The translations under genes and the position numbers were made by a program. A stretch of DNA of 64,000 nt from the NCBI RefSeq assembly GCF_014192645.1, contig NZ_JACHYE010000014.1, positions 1 to 64,000 of the forward strand, written 5' to 3'. The notes below the pieces were generated by a model. It was not told where the DNA came from. It made no database searches and was given only the letters and a program-made list of their open reading frames with translations. Positions within the stretch are counted from its first letter, which is position 1, and each line of letters begins with the position of its first letter. Shown one piece after another: positions 51,137 through 59,597 of the stretch. Origin of the DNA: Herbaspirillum sp. Sphag64. Lineage in GTDB: Bacteria > Pseudomonadota > Gammaproteobacteria > Burkholderiales > Burkholderiaceae_D.

Positions 51137-52435
51137 ATGCAAAAACTCACACAAGCCATCGCCGCCCGCACCAGCCAGCGCTTCAGTTACGCCTGGATTG
51201 TGGTGGGCCTCATCTTTCTGGTGTTGCTGACTTCAGCGGGCATCCGCGCCACACCCTCGGTGATGATTTTGCCGCTGGAGCACGAATTCGGCTGGAACCG
51301 CTCAACGATCTCGTTGGTGATCTCCTTCAATATCGCCCTGTATGGCCTGATCGGACCTTTCTCGGCCGCTGCCATGCAGCGTTTTGGTATTAGGCCGGTG
51401 GTCATTGGCGCGCTGGCATTACTGTCAATCGGTACGGCGTTAAGTACCCTCATGACGATGCCCTGGCATATGCTGTTGAGCTGGGGTTTGCTGGTTGGCA
51501 GTGGCACCGGTGTGGCTGCCAACACCCTGGGTGCCACCATTGTCGGTCGCTGGTTTGAGCAGCGCCGCGGGCTCGCCATGGGCTTGCTGACCGCCAGCGC
51601 GGCCACCGGCCAGATGGTGTTTTTGCCCCTGATGGCCTCCATGGTCGGGCACTTCGGCTGGCGCTCCGTCGCCTTCCTGGTGGCCACTGTAGCCGCATTG
51701 GCGATACCGCTGGTGTTCCTGTTCCTGCCGGAGCGCCCCTCCGACGTTGGCCTGCGCCGCTATGGTGAAGCCCCTGACGCACCGGTAGAGGCCGCCGTTG
51801 CCAATCGCAATCCGCTGGTCATCGCGTTTGATGCCCTACGCCGTGCAGTGCGAATTCCTGACTTCTGGTTGCTGTTCTTCAGCTTCTTCATCTGTGGCTT
51901 GAGCACCAACGGTTACATCGGCACCCAGTTCATCGCCATGTGCAATGACTATGGCATCGACGAAGTCGGTGGTGCCAGTATCCTGGCCGCCATGGGCATG
52001 CTTGATCTGGTGGGTACCACCTTGTCAGGCTGGCTGTCAGACCGCTTCAATCCCCGTGTCTTGCTGTTCTGGTATTACGGTCTGCGCGGTCTGGCACTGA
52101 TTTTCCTGCCGTATGCATTTGGCTTGCAGTATTTCGGTCTGACCATCTTTGCCGTGTTCTACGGTCTTGACTGGATCGCCACCGTGCCGCCCACGGTACG
52201 TCTGGCCAATGATGTATTCGGCCGTTTGGCGGCACCGATCGTATTTGGCTGGATTGTTGCAGGCCATCAGTTGGGGGCGGCTACCGCTACCACGATTGCC
52301 GGCTACCTGCGCTCGACATTGGGCAACTACACGCTGTCGTCGGTGCTCATGGGCTGTGCCTGTCTGATTGGCGCGGTGCTGGTGCTGCGTATTCGCGGTG
52401 ACCAACACGCCACACCGGTACCGGTTGCCGCATAA
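51137..52435 (+). CDS. MFS transporter
   Basis: The 432-residue protein has twelve TM helices in two halves with a central loop at about 210-235. It resembles the monocarboxylate/oxalate-formate antiporter-like group: E-F-G-W-N-R-S-T-I-S near TM1-2, V-G-R-W-F-E-Q-R-R-G-L-A-M-G and G-W-L-S-D-R-F in the second half. The substrate may be an organic acid. It follows marR by 69 bp in the same direction and may share its control. Confidence 0.83.
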   Translation: MQKLTQAIAARTSQRFSYAWIVVGLIFLVLLTSAGIRATPSVMILPLEHEFGWNRSTISLVISFNIALYGLIGPFSAAAMQRFGIRPVVIGALALLSIGTALSTLMTMPWHMLLSWGLLVGSGTGVAANTLGATIVGRWFEQRRGLAMGLLTASAATGQMVFLPLMASMVGHFGWRSVAFLVATVAALAIPLVFLFLPERPSDVGLRRYGEAPDAPVEAAVANRNPLVIAFDALRRAVRIPDFWLLFFSFFICGLSTNGYIGTQFIAMCNDYGIDEVGGASILAAMGMLDLVGTTLSGWLSDRFNPRVLLFWYYGLRGLALIFLPYAFGLQYFGLTIFAVFYGLDWIATVPPTVRLANDVFGRLAAPIVFGWIVAGHQLGAATATTIAGYLRSTLGNYTLSSVLMGCACLIGAVLVLRIRGDQHATPVPVAA

Positions 52436-52538
52436 AACTGGCGCAATGCGCCTGTGACTGCTGCCGTTCAACCCTATAATAGCGGCCGGGGAAAACGGAT
52501 CAACAGCAGTCAACAAGCGCAGGGCGAACGGGGCGACG

Positions 52539-53462
52539 ATGCATTATTTGTACCATCTGATAGAACAGTACGGTCTGCTGATCGTCTTCGCCAACGTGCT
52601 GGCAGGGCAACTTGGCGCACCGGTACCAACTTACCCTACGCTCGTCATCACCGGTGCTTTTGCCTACCGTGGTCAATATCCGTTAGCCTTGCTGCTACCG
52701 GTGGCCGTTGCTGCAGCCCTGATTGCCGACTATATCTGGTTTCTCGCCGGCCGCCGGTTTGGCCGGCGTGTGATGTCCACGCTATGCCGCATCTCCCTTT
52801 CTCCTGATTCCTGCGTTCGCCAGACTGAATCCATCTACGCCCGTTGGGGCGCACGCTCGTTGCTGCTGGCCAAATTCATTCCTGGCTTTGCATCGATTGC
52901 CAGTGCGCTGGCAGGCTCGGTTGGCACATCGCGTACCAGCTTCTTGATCTACGACGGTATCGGCGCTGCGTTATGGTCAGGCCTCGCCATTTTTCTTGGT
53001 GCATTGTTCAACGATGCCATCGATGACGTGCTCACTGTGCTGGCCGAGCTGGGCGAGTTCGGATTATTGCTGATCGTTATCGCGCTCGGTATTTTCATTG
53101 CCTACAAATGGTGGCAACGCCTGCGCTTTCGCAAGTCGCTACAGATGGCACGTATCTCGGTGGACGAGCTCAACACACTGTTGCAGAGTGGTCAGCAGCC
53201 GAACATCATCGATGTGCGCGCCACCGACCTGCAAGACTTGGGGCGTATTCCCGGTGCCAAGACGATTACCCACCGCGAGATCGATACCTTTGACTTTGAT
53301 GCCCCGATCGATGGCGAAGTTGTCGTCTACTGCGCCTGCCCCAACGAAGCTTCGGCCGCCATGGTCGCCAAGCAATTGATGCGCCGTGGCTACCGCCGGG
53401 TGCGTCCATTGACCGGTGGTATTGACGCCTGGAAAGCGGCAGGGCATACCGTTGAGCATTAA
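52539..53462 (+). CDS. DedA-family membrane protein fused to a rhodanese domain
   Basis: The 307-residue protein has a DedA/SNARE-associated domain (about 1-200) with I-E-Q-Y-G-L-L-I-V-F, D-Y-I-W-F-L-A-G-R-R-F-G, R-W-G-A-R-S-L-L-L-A-K-F-I-P-G-F and a last TM near 170-190. A cytoplasmic rhodanese domain follows (about 205-305): I-S-V-D-E-L, N-I-I-D-V-R-A, I-P-G-A-K-T-I, and the active-site loop Y-C-A-C-P-N-E-A-S-A with Cys available for persulfide chemistry. DedA proteins are lipid scramblases or transporters; the fused rhodanese suggests coupling of membrane function to sulfur or redox chemistry. The role of the fusion is not known to me. Confidence 0.85.
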   Translation: MHYLYHLIEQYGLLIVFANVLAGQLGAPVPTYPTLVITGAFAYRGQYPLALLLPVAVAAALIADYIWFLAGRRFGRRVMSTLCRISLSPDSCVRQTESIYARWGARSLLLAKFIPGFASIASALAGSVGTSRTSFLIYDGIGAALWSGLAIFLGALFNDAIDDVLTVLAELGEFGLLLIVIALGIFIAYKWWQRLRFRKSLQMARISVDELNTLLQSGQQPNIIDVRATDLQDLGRIPGAKTITHREIDTFDFDAPIDGEVVVYCACPNEASAAMVAKQLMRRGYRRVRPLTGGIDAWKAAGHTVEH

Positions 53463-53524
53463 CGTGCGACGCTCATCGATCAACGCCACCAACCACTCAT
53501 CCTCCATTTCTGCGGAACGCTGCG

Positions 53525-54451
53525 ATGTTCAGAATCAGTCTTGATGCGCTATTGATCCTGGATGCGATTGACCGGCGCGGGTCCTTTTCAGCCGCTGGTG
53601 CCGAGTTGCACCGCGTGCCCTCGACCATTTCCTACACCGTCTCCAAGCTGGAACAAGACCTTGGCGTGCAGGTATTTGAGCGTCAGGGTCCCAAGGTGAT
53701 CCTGACCAAAGCCGGTACCGAGCTGCTCAAGGAAGGGCGCTACCTGCTGCGCGCGGCCGACGATCTGGAGCAACGCGTACGGCGCGTCGCCAGCGGCTGG
53801 GAGACCGAGCTCAGCATCGGCCTCGACTCGATGTTCCCGGCTGACTGGCTGCAGGCAGACATTGCCGCCTTCTATCAGGTCGCCGACAAGACCCGGCTGC
53901 GCATCCTGCATGAATCCCTCGACGGCAACTGGGAGGCATTACTGGATCGCCGTGTTGATTTATTGATTGCCGTCCCCGGCACCGGCCCCGCGGGCGGTGG
54001 CTACATTGCCGAGCCGATCGGTACCGTACGCTTCGTCTTCGTGGTCGCGCCCAGCCATCCGCTAGCCGCCATGGACAAGGTACTCAGCAAGGCGGATCTG
54101 CATCCCTACCGCGCCATCACTGTTGCCGATTCAGCACGTCGCCTGAGCTCGCGCACGGTCGGGCTGTTATTTGGTCAGGACACATTGACGGTACCCGACA
54201 TGCGCAGCAAATATGCACTACAGGTCGCCGGGGTCGGCTTTGGTTTCTTGCCCGAGCCACTGGCCAGAGCTGCGCTAGCCTCCGGTGCGCTGGTGCAGAA
54301 AGAGGTTGAGGAGCAGCGTCTGGATGAGACCTTCTCGCTGGCCTGGCGGGTAGGGGAGGATGGCGCAGCACTCAAGTGGTGGTTGCAGCGGCTGCGGGAG
54401 GGGGATGTGTTGCAGCGGTTGTTAGCGGAGATGGTGCGCGGAGGGGGATAG
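53525..54451 (+). CDS. LysR-family regulator
   Basis: The 308-residue protein starts M-F-R-I-S-L-D-A-L-L-I-L-D-A-I-D-R-R-G-S-F-S, with helix-turn-helix A-A-G-A-E-L-H-R-V-P-S-T-I-S-Y-T-V-S-K-L-E-Q-D-L-G. The R-V-P-S-T-I-S-Y form is typical of the PunR/DhcR-like subgroup. An effector domain completes the usual length. It lies 62 bp after the DedA-rhodanese gene in the same direction; target unknown. Confidence 0.87.
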   Translation: MFRISLDALLILDAIDRRGSFSAAGAELHRVPSTISYTVSKLEQDLGVQVFERQGPKVILTKAGTELLKEGRYLLRAADDLEQRVRRVASGWETELSIGLDSMFPADWLQADIAAFYQVADKTRLRILHESLDGNWEALLDRRVDLLIAVPGTGPAGGGYIAEPIGTVRFVFVVAPSHPLAAMDKVLSKADLHPYRAITVADSARRLSSRTVGLLFGQDTLTVPDMRSKYALQVAGVGFGFLPEPLARAALASGALVQKEVEEQRLDETFSLAWRVGEDGAALKWWLQRLREGDVLQRLLAEMVRGGG

Positions 54452-54545
54452 ACCCATCATGCGTTAAATGATCGTTCCTTGCCTAAGGTTGTGGTGAGTA
54501 ATGACCGGACTATCTGCTAAAGGATAGCCCGGGCAACCGACTTGG

Positions 54546-54881
54546 TTACTCGTCCCAGAACTTGTTCATCCGCGCAATATGTTCATCCGACACATGGCGC
54601 AGCAAGCCTGCTGCGGCCATCGACAGACGATATAGATTGGCGCTGTCAGATTTGCCGATGGAAGGCGCAGATACCTGCTCTGGATCGCCATCTTCATTGA
54701 CCTCATTGACCAGATCACGGGTGTAGATAATCTGCATGCAGGAGCTGATGCCTGCACTGATGTCGCGTGCGAGTTCGACAAAACTGGCGAAACTTTCCTC
54801 GCGGCCGGGGCCGGAAATCCAGTGGAAATCTTCGTGGTTGGGGGGAGTGGTTTTTTGGTCAGACGTGGTGGAACTAGGCAT
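54546..54881 (-). CDS. Small hypothetical protein with structured leader
   Basis: The 111-residue product is acidic and mostly helical after an N-terminal disordered 20 residues. Notable parts are F-H-W-I-S-G-P-G-R-E-E-S-F-A-S-F and a C-terminal A-A-G-L-L-R-H-V-S-D-E-H-I-A-R-M-N. No membrane or signal segment. I recognise no firm family; small proteins with a similar plan are common in Pseudomonas. A strong GGAGG lies 5 nt before the ATG, and directly upstream is an inverted-repeat leader that could sequester that site. Confidence 0.65.
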   Translation of the reverse strand: MPSSTTSDQKTTPPNHEDFHWISGPGREESFASFVELARDISAGISSCMQIIYTRDLVNEVNEDGDPEQVSAPSIGKSDSANLYRLSMAAAGLLRHVSDEHIARMNKFWDE

Positions 54882-54886
54882 ATGAG

Positions 54887-54969
54887 CCTCCGTAGGTAGC
54901 GGTTAAGCCGCTCCCCGCTCTCAAACGGGGGTGGGCGGCAAATGACAGGGTTGAGAGACCGGTACCTAC
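54887..54969 (-). promoter_or_regulatory. Structured 5' leader with possible ribosome-site control
   Basis: On the minus strand GTAGGTACCGGT (54969-54958) can pair with ACCGCTACCTAC (54903-54892) at 11 of 12 positions. CTCTCAAC (54957-54950) can pair with GTTTGAGAG (54926-54918). The 3' arm ends immediately before the Shine-Dalgarno GGAGG (54891-54887). An alternative CCCCG/CGGGG helix competes within the loop, which suggests a switchable structure. Upstream sequence to about 55030 is also G+C-rich and repetitive. Confidence 0.5.
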
Positions 54970-55238
54970 AGCACCCGGCAGGCCGAAGCCTCCCCGACAC
55001 TGCCGCCCGTAGACGGGGCAACAATGGCGTGCACGCACGAAAAACGGCATTGCACCGCTCATGCGTAGTAGGTAATTCAGGCTCTCATACCTGGTCCCCT
55101 CTTTATCAGGGACGAACGAAGTATTTACTTTTTGAAGGAGGAGCGTCAAGCGATTTTCACCGGTAACAATCGCGACGGCCCCTCGTCTGACCCGCTCCCG
55201 CATTTACCCCACCCCAAGCGCACCCCTGCAGGCCCAAT
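54970..55238. other. Non-coding stretch upstream of the structured leader
   Basis: G+C-rich near 54970-55030 (with CCCCG at 55003 and CGGGG at about 55025 able to pair), then A+T-richer. Open frames here look accidental. It probably holds the minus-strand promoter of the 54881 gene and possibly part of a longer regulatory RNA. Confidence 0.35.
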
Positions 55239-55256
55239 ATGCACTACCATGTGCAT
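55239..55256. promoter_or_regulatory. Inverted repeat upstream of the gcdH-linked LysR
   Basis: ATGCAC (55239-55244) and GTGCAT (55251-55256) flank a 6-nt centre about 30 bp before the LysR start. Possible autoregulatory site. Confidence 0.4.
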
Positions 55257-55285
55257 TAAAGTCATTCCTGTAGCTTATTCACTCC

Positions 55286-56176
55286 ATGCGCAGAAAAATC
55301 CCTTCTACCCAGGCACTGGCCGTTTTTGAGTCCGCTGCCCGGCATCAGAGTTTTACCAAGGCCGCTGAAGAAATGGCGGTCACGCAGAGTGCAGTCTGTC
55401 GGCAGATTGCCGGTCTGGAAGACTTCCTCGGTCTTAAACTATTCAGGCGCACCAAGCGTGGTGTGTTGCTCACCGATGCCGGTATCGGCTATAGCCAGCA
55501 GGTAAGTGTGCGGCTTGATGAGATTGAGCGCGATGCGCTGCAGTTGATGGCGCGGGAAGGTCATGGCGATACGCTGGAGCTTGGTGTGATGCCGACCTTT
55601 GCCACCAAATGGCTGTTGCCACGCCTGAAGGTATTCTTACAGGCGCATCCCGATGTGACGGTCAATCTGCGGCCGCGCACCCGGCCTTTTCTGTTCGATG
55701 AAACCAGTCTGGATGCCACAATCTACGCCGGGCAGGCTAGTTGGCCCGGTACCGAGGGCATCTTCCTGATGCGCGAGAGCATGGTGGCGGTCGCTAGTCC
55801 GGCGCTGATTGCGCCGCATCGTTCCTTGACTGCCAATGCGCTACTGGCCTATCCGCTGTTGCAGCAAAGCACGCGCCCGTATGTCTGGCGGCAATGGTTG
55901 GCGTCGCAGGGAATACAGGCAGAAAATGATCTGGTCGGTCCGCAGATGGAGCTGTTTTCGATGTTGACCGAGGCGGCGATTCTGGGGATGGGCGTGGCGC
56001 TGATTCCGCGCTTTCTGATCGAGGATGAGCTACGGCGCGGTTTGCTGGTGGTGGCGGTGGAGCATGAATATCTGAGCGCGCAGTCGTATTACCTGATCTA
56101 CCCGGAGGGGCGGGCCGAGCGGCCTTTGTTACGCACGTTTCAACATTGGCTGGTACAGCAGGCTACGGCGACCTGA
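55286..56176 (+). CDS. LysR-family regulator, GcvA-like, next to gcdH
   Basis: The 296-residue protein opens M-R-R-K-I-P-S-T-Q-A-L-A-V-F-E-S-A-A-R-H, with helix-turn-helix S-F-T-K-A-A-E-E-M-A-V-T-Q-S-A-V-C-R-Q and a GcvA-like effector domain. It is a paralogue of the LysR at 16458-17342. It precedes gcdH by 130 bp on the same strand. A LysR regulator beside gcdH is common in Proteobacteria and responds to glutarate or a related C5 acid in characterised cases. That role is inferred here. Confidence 0.88.
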   Translation: MRRKIPSTQALAVFESAARHQSFTKAAEEMAVTQSAVCRQIAGLEDFLGLKLFRRTKRGVLLTDAGIGYSQQVSVRLDEIERDALQLMAREGHGDTLELGVMPTFATKWLLPRLKVFLQAHPDVTVNLRPRTRPFLFDETSLDATIYAGQASWPGTEGIFLMRESMVAVASPALIAPHRSLTANALLAYPLLQQSTRPYVWRQWLASQGIQAENDLVGPQMELFSMLTEAAILGMGVALIPRFLIEDELRRGLLVVAVEHEYLSAQSYYLIYPEGRAERPLLRTFQHWLVQQATAT

Positions 56177-56306
56177 TGCGTTGAAGTACGTTGCTTGAAG
56201 TGCGTCGTTTGAAGTGCGTTTTACGCACAATGCTATGCAGGCAAGTCGTTTGTCTGCCTCAGCAGGAATCTTTATATTTTGTCTTTCTTTTGACCAAGAG
56301 GCTGTC

Positions 56307-57500
56307 ATGACGACATCGCACCATCGCGTTACCTTCAACTATGCCGATCCTTTGCTGCTGGACCAGCAACTCAGCGATGAGGAGCGGCAGGTGCGTGATG
56401 CGGCGCAGGCGTATTGTCAGGATCGCCTGGCACCGCGCGTGCTGGAGGCGTTCCGGCATGAGACCACCGATGCCGGTATCTTCCGTGAGATGGGCGAACT
56501 GGGGCTGTTGGGTGTGACCATTCCTGAAGCTTATGGCGGTGCCGGTCTGGGCTATGTCAGCTACGGGCTGGTAGCGCGTGAAGTGGAGCGGATCGACTCT
56601 GGCTATCGCTCGATGATGAGTGTGCAATCCTCACTGGTGATGACGCCGATCAACGAGTTCGGTACCGAAGCGCAAAAGCAGAAATATCTGCCCAAGCTGG
56701 CCTCGGGCCAATGGATTGGCTGCTTTGGCCTGACCGAACCCAATCACGGTTCCGATCCGGGCAGCATGGTGACACGGGCGCGCAAGGTGCCGGGTGGTTA
56801 CAGCCTGAGCGGCAGCAAGATGTGGATCACCAATAGCCCGATTGCGGATGTGTTTGTGGTCTGGGCCAAGGATGATGCCGGTGAAATTCGCGGCTTTATT
56901 CTGGAGAAAGGCGCCAAGGGTTTGTCGACCCCGGCGATTCACGGCAAGGTGGGTTTGCGTGCATCCGTGACCGGTGAAATTGTGATGGATGAAGTGTTCT
57001 GCCCTGAGGAAAACGCCTTCCCTGACGTGCGCGGTTTGAAAGGACCTTTTACCTGCCTCAACAGCGCCCGTTTCGGTATTGCCTGGGGGGCGCTGGGTGC
57101 GGCCGAAGATTGCTTCTTCCGGGCGCGTCAATACACGATGGACCGGCAACAGTTTGGTCGTCCACTGGCAGCTAACCAACTGGTGCAAAAGAAGCTGGCC
57201 GACATGCTCAGCGAGATTGCATTGGGTTTGCAGGGTTGTCTGCGACTGGGTCAACTCAAGGATGCCGGTAATGCGGCCGTGGAACTGACATCAATCATGA
57301 AGCGCAATAGCTGCGGCAAGGCGCTGGATATTGCCCGCATGGCGCGCGACATGCTGGGTGGCAATGGCATCAGTGACGAGTTTGGCGTGGCCCGTCATCT
57401 GGTCAATCTGGAGGTGGTCAATACCTATGAAGGCACGCATGATGTGCATGCATTGATCATCGGTCGCGCCATTACCGGTATTGCTGCGTTCTCCAACTAA
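56307..57500 (+). CDS. gcdH: Glutaryl-CoA dehydrogenase
   Basis: The ATG at 56307 (AAGAGG before it) gives 397 residues. GcdH-specific stretches include [14 protein letters not shown], the FAD site [15 protein letters not shown] and W-I-T-N-S-P-I-A-D. The end has [16 protein letters not shown] with the catalytic base Glu. The enzyme oxidises and decarboxylates glutaryl-CoA to crotonyl-CoA, passing electrons to ETF. It is the terminal step of lysine degradation via glutarate and of odd-chain dicarboxylate oxidation. It converges on the CoA-transferase operon, separated by a hairpin. Confidence 0.95.
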   Translation: MTTSHHRVTFNYADPLLLDQQLSDEERQVRDAAQAYCQDRLAPRVLEAFRHETTDAGIFREMGELGLLGVTIPEAYGGAGLGYVSYGLVAREVERIDSGYRSMMSVQSSLVMTPINEFGTEAQKQKYLPKLASGQWIGCFGLTEPNHGSDPGSMVTRARKVPGGYSLSGSKMWITNSPIADVFVVWAKDDAGEIRGFILEKGAKGLSTPAIHGKVGLRASVTGEIVMDEVFCPEENAFPDVRGLKGPFTCLNSARFGIAWGALGAAEDCFFRARQYTMDRQQFGRPLAANQLVQKKLADMLSEIALGLQGCLRLGQLKDAGNAAVELTSIMKRNSCGKALDIARMARDMLGGNGISDEFGVARHLVNLEVVNTYEGTHDVHALIIGRAITGIAAFSN

Positions 57501-57510
57501 GCAAGGTAGC

Positions 57511-57543
57511 GACTAACCGCCTCCTGTACGGAAGCGGTTAGTC
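57511..57543. terminator. Hairpin between convergent gcdH and CoA-transferase genes
   Basis: GACTAACCGC (57511-57520) and GCGGTTAGTC (57534-57543) form a perfect 10-bp stem. It lies 11 bp after the gcdH stop and 21 bp after the opposing stop, so it could serve both directions, though no long T run is present. Confidence 0.65.
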
Positions 57544-57563
57544 ATTGCATTGCCACATATCAT

Positions 57564-58772
57564 TCACACCACACCACCCGCCTTGAGCGCGGCAACCTTT
57601 TCAGACGAATAGCCGAGCAAGGATTCCAGCACCTCTGCCGTGCTGGCACCTAATTGCGGCGGTGCATTGCGTACCGGCAGGCGTTCGCCGTCGAAGCGAT
57701 AGGGTGGTGCCAGCACCTTGACGCTGCCGACTTCGGGATGCGGCTGGGTGGAGACTAGTCCGGCCTGTTGTGCGCGTGGCGAGTTCAGCGCCTGATGCAG
57801 GCCCAGTACCTCACCACAGGGAATGCCCGCTGCTCCAAGTCGTTGCAGCAATTCTGCACGTGGTCGACGACCTAGCTCCTGATTCACTTCGAGCAGCAAG
57901 GTATCGCGATTGGCAGCGCGGTTCATGTTGCTCTTGTAACGTGCATCCTCGGTCAGATCGGGGCGGTCAATGACTTCCTTGCAGAAGCGCTCGAACTGGC
58001 TGTTGTTGCCGACCGTGATCACCAATGGGCCATCCTGTGCATCAAACACGCCGTAGGGCACGATGGAAGGGTGGGCGTTGCCGTAGCGTGGTGGGTCTTG
58101 TCCCAGCATCAAGGCTTCCAGCCCGTAGTAAGAGGTAATCATCAGGCCGCAATCGAAGAGTGCCATTTCGATATGACGACCTACGCCGGTTTTATGGCGC
58201 TCATACAGTGCCGCCAGAATCGCTTGTGCAGAATACATGCCGGTGAACAGATCGACGGCGGCAACGCCAAACTTCAGCGGCGGTTGTTGCGGCTCGCCAT
58301 TGAGTGCCATCAGGCCTGCTTCACCCTGAATCACCAGATCGTAACCGGGGCGTGTTGCCTCGGTGCCGCTGCTGTCGTAGCCGGTGATGGAGCAGTAGAT
58401 CAATCCCGGATTGAGCTCACGCAACTGGGGATAGCCCAGCCCGAGCTTGCTAAGTCCGCCGAACTTGAAATTCTGGACCAGGATATCGCTCTTGCTGACC
58501 AGCTCGCGCACGATCTGCTGCCCTTCGGGCGTTTGCAGATCGACACTGACGGAGCGCTTGTTACGATTGACGCTGTTGAAATAGGCGGTCTCGGTGGAAC
58601 CGATGCGCATGCCCCAGTCCCGCGTATCGTCGCCCCGCAGCGGGTGTTCGATCTTGATGACTTCGGCACCCAGATCGGCTAGTACCATGCCGCACCAGGG
58701 GCCGGCCAGTACCCGCGACAGGTCAAGCACCCGGACCCCTGACAAGGGCAGGGAAGAAGCGTTGAAGGACAT
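57564..58772 (-). CDS. Class III (CaiB/BaiF) CoA-transferase, probable dicarboxylate CoA-transferase
   Basis: The 402-residue protein has the family III signature. It begins G-V-R-V-L-D-L-S-R-V-L-A-G-P-W-C-G-M-V-L-A-D-L-G-A-E-V-I-K-I-E and has R-N-K-R-S-V-S-V-D-L. The catalytic Asp is in G-Y-D-L-V-I-Q-G-E-A-G. It resembles the succinyl-CoA:glutarate transferase (SUGCT/GcdG) type. In this place it would activate a dicarboxylic acid (glutarate, adipate or pimelate) with succinyl-CoA, replacing the CoA ligase of canonical pim operons. It lies 27 bp downstream of the enoyl-CoA hydratase gene on the same strand. Exact acid is inferred. Confidence 0.85.
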   Translation of the reverse strand: MSFNASSLPLSGVRVLDLSRVLAGPWCGMVLADLGAEVIKIEHPLRGDDTRDWGMRIGSTETAYFNSVNRNKRSVSVDLQTPEGQQIVRELVSKSDILVQNFKFGGLSKLGLGYPQLRELNPGLIYCSITGYDSSGTEATRPGYDLVIQGEAGLMALNGEPQQPPLKFGVAAVDLFTGMYSAQAILAALYERHKTGVGRHIEMALFDCGLMITSYYGLEALMLGQDPPRYGNAHPSIVPYGVFDAQDGPLVITVGNNSQFERFCKEVIDRPDLTEDARYKSNMNRAANRDTLLLEVNQELGRRPRAELLQRLGAAGIPCGEVLGLHQALNSPRAQQAGLVSTQPHPEVGSVKVLAPPYRFDGERLPVRNAPPQLGASTAEVLESLLGYSSEKVAALKAGGVV

Positions 58773-58799
58773 GGTGTCTCCAGAATTTTTATTATGTGT

Positions 58800-59597
58800 T
58801 TAGTTGGCTGTGGCGCGCAATGCGATGAAGTCGGCACGTCGCTTTTGCAGGAAGGCACTGATGCCTTCCGCGGCCTCTGTGTCGCCCTGTGAGGTCACCA
58901 TGTGTTCCGCCTCAAGCGCCATCTGCGTGGCGACATCGTTGTCGTACGCATGCTGGCACAACTGCTTGATGCGACCCATGGCGCGGCTTGGGCCTTGCGC
59001 CAGTTGCGCTGCCAGTGCCAGTGCCGTCGTTTGCACCTGATCTGCTGCCACCAGCCGATTGACTGCGCCCAAGGCATGCAGGCGCTCACCGTTGATGCGC
59101 TCTCCGCTCAGGCATAGTTCAGTCAGAATCTGGCGCGAAACAAACTGCGACAGAAAAGCCGTCGCACCACCATCCGGGCTCAGGCCCACTTTAACGTAGG
59201 CCATCGAGAACGCCGCCTCAGGCGAAGTCACCAGCAGATCGCAAGCCATTGCCAGCGAGAATCCGGCACCGGCACAACCACCTTCCACCGCAGCAATGAC
59301 TGGCTTGCTGCAATGGCGGATCGCATTGATCATCCCATGCAGCCGGTCCAGCATGCGCAGCCGCTCCGGTGGTGACAGTTCGCGCCGGGTTGCCAGCTGA
59401 CGCAGATCGCCGCCCGCACAAAAGTAGCCTTGCGCACCGGTCAGCACAATCGCGCCAACCTGAGGATCGTCTTGTGCCTGCGCCAGTGCTGCCGGCAACT
59501 GCACTGCCAGTTCCGGGCTCAGTGCATTACGCGCTGCCGGATTGTTGTTGGTCAGGATGCGGACGGCATCGCGTTGTTCGATCAGGAGCGCGCTCAT
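58800..59597 (-). CDS. Enoyl-CoA hydratase/isomerase family protein
   Basis: The 265-residue crotonase-fold protein has the first oxyanion segment G-A-Q-G-Y-F-C-A-G-G-D-L-R-Q-L and the second G-G-C-A-G-A-G-F-S-L-A-M-A-C-D-L. It also has L-S-P-D-G-G-A-T in place of the Glu-containing loop of classical hydratases, a PaaG-like trait that may favour isomerase or another crotonase activity. It overlaps the acyl-CoA dehydrogenase gene by 4 bp, so the two are co-translated. It fits the PimE position in a pim-like operon. Confidence 0.85.
   Translation of the reverse strand: MSALLIEQRDAVRILTNNNPAARNALSPELAVQLPAALAQAQDDPQVGAIVLTGAQGYFCAGGDLRQLATRRELSPPERLRMLDRLHGMINAIRHCSKPVIAAVEGGCAGAGFSLAMACDLLVTSPEAAFSMAYVKVGLSPDGGATAFLSQFVSRQILTELCLSGERINGERLHALGAVNRLVAADQVQTTALALAAQLAQGPSRAMGRIKQLCQHAYDNDVATQMALEAEHMVTSQGDTEAAEGISAFLQKRRADFIALRATAN

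Noticed and set aside
54566-55203. Overlapping minus-strand frames of 109 and 152 codons in the leader region
   Set aside because: They read through the inverted-repeat leader and the real small gene; better explained as structured RNA plus the 111-codon gene.
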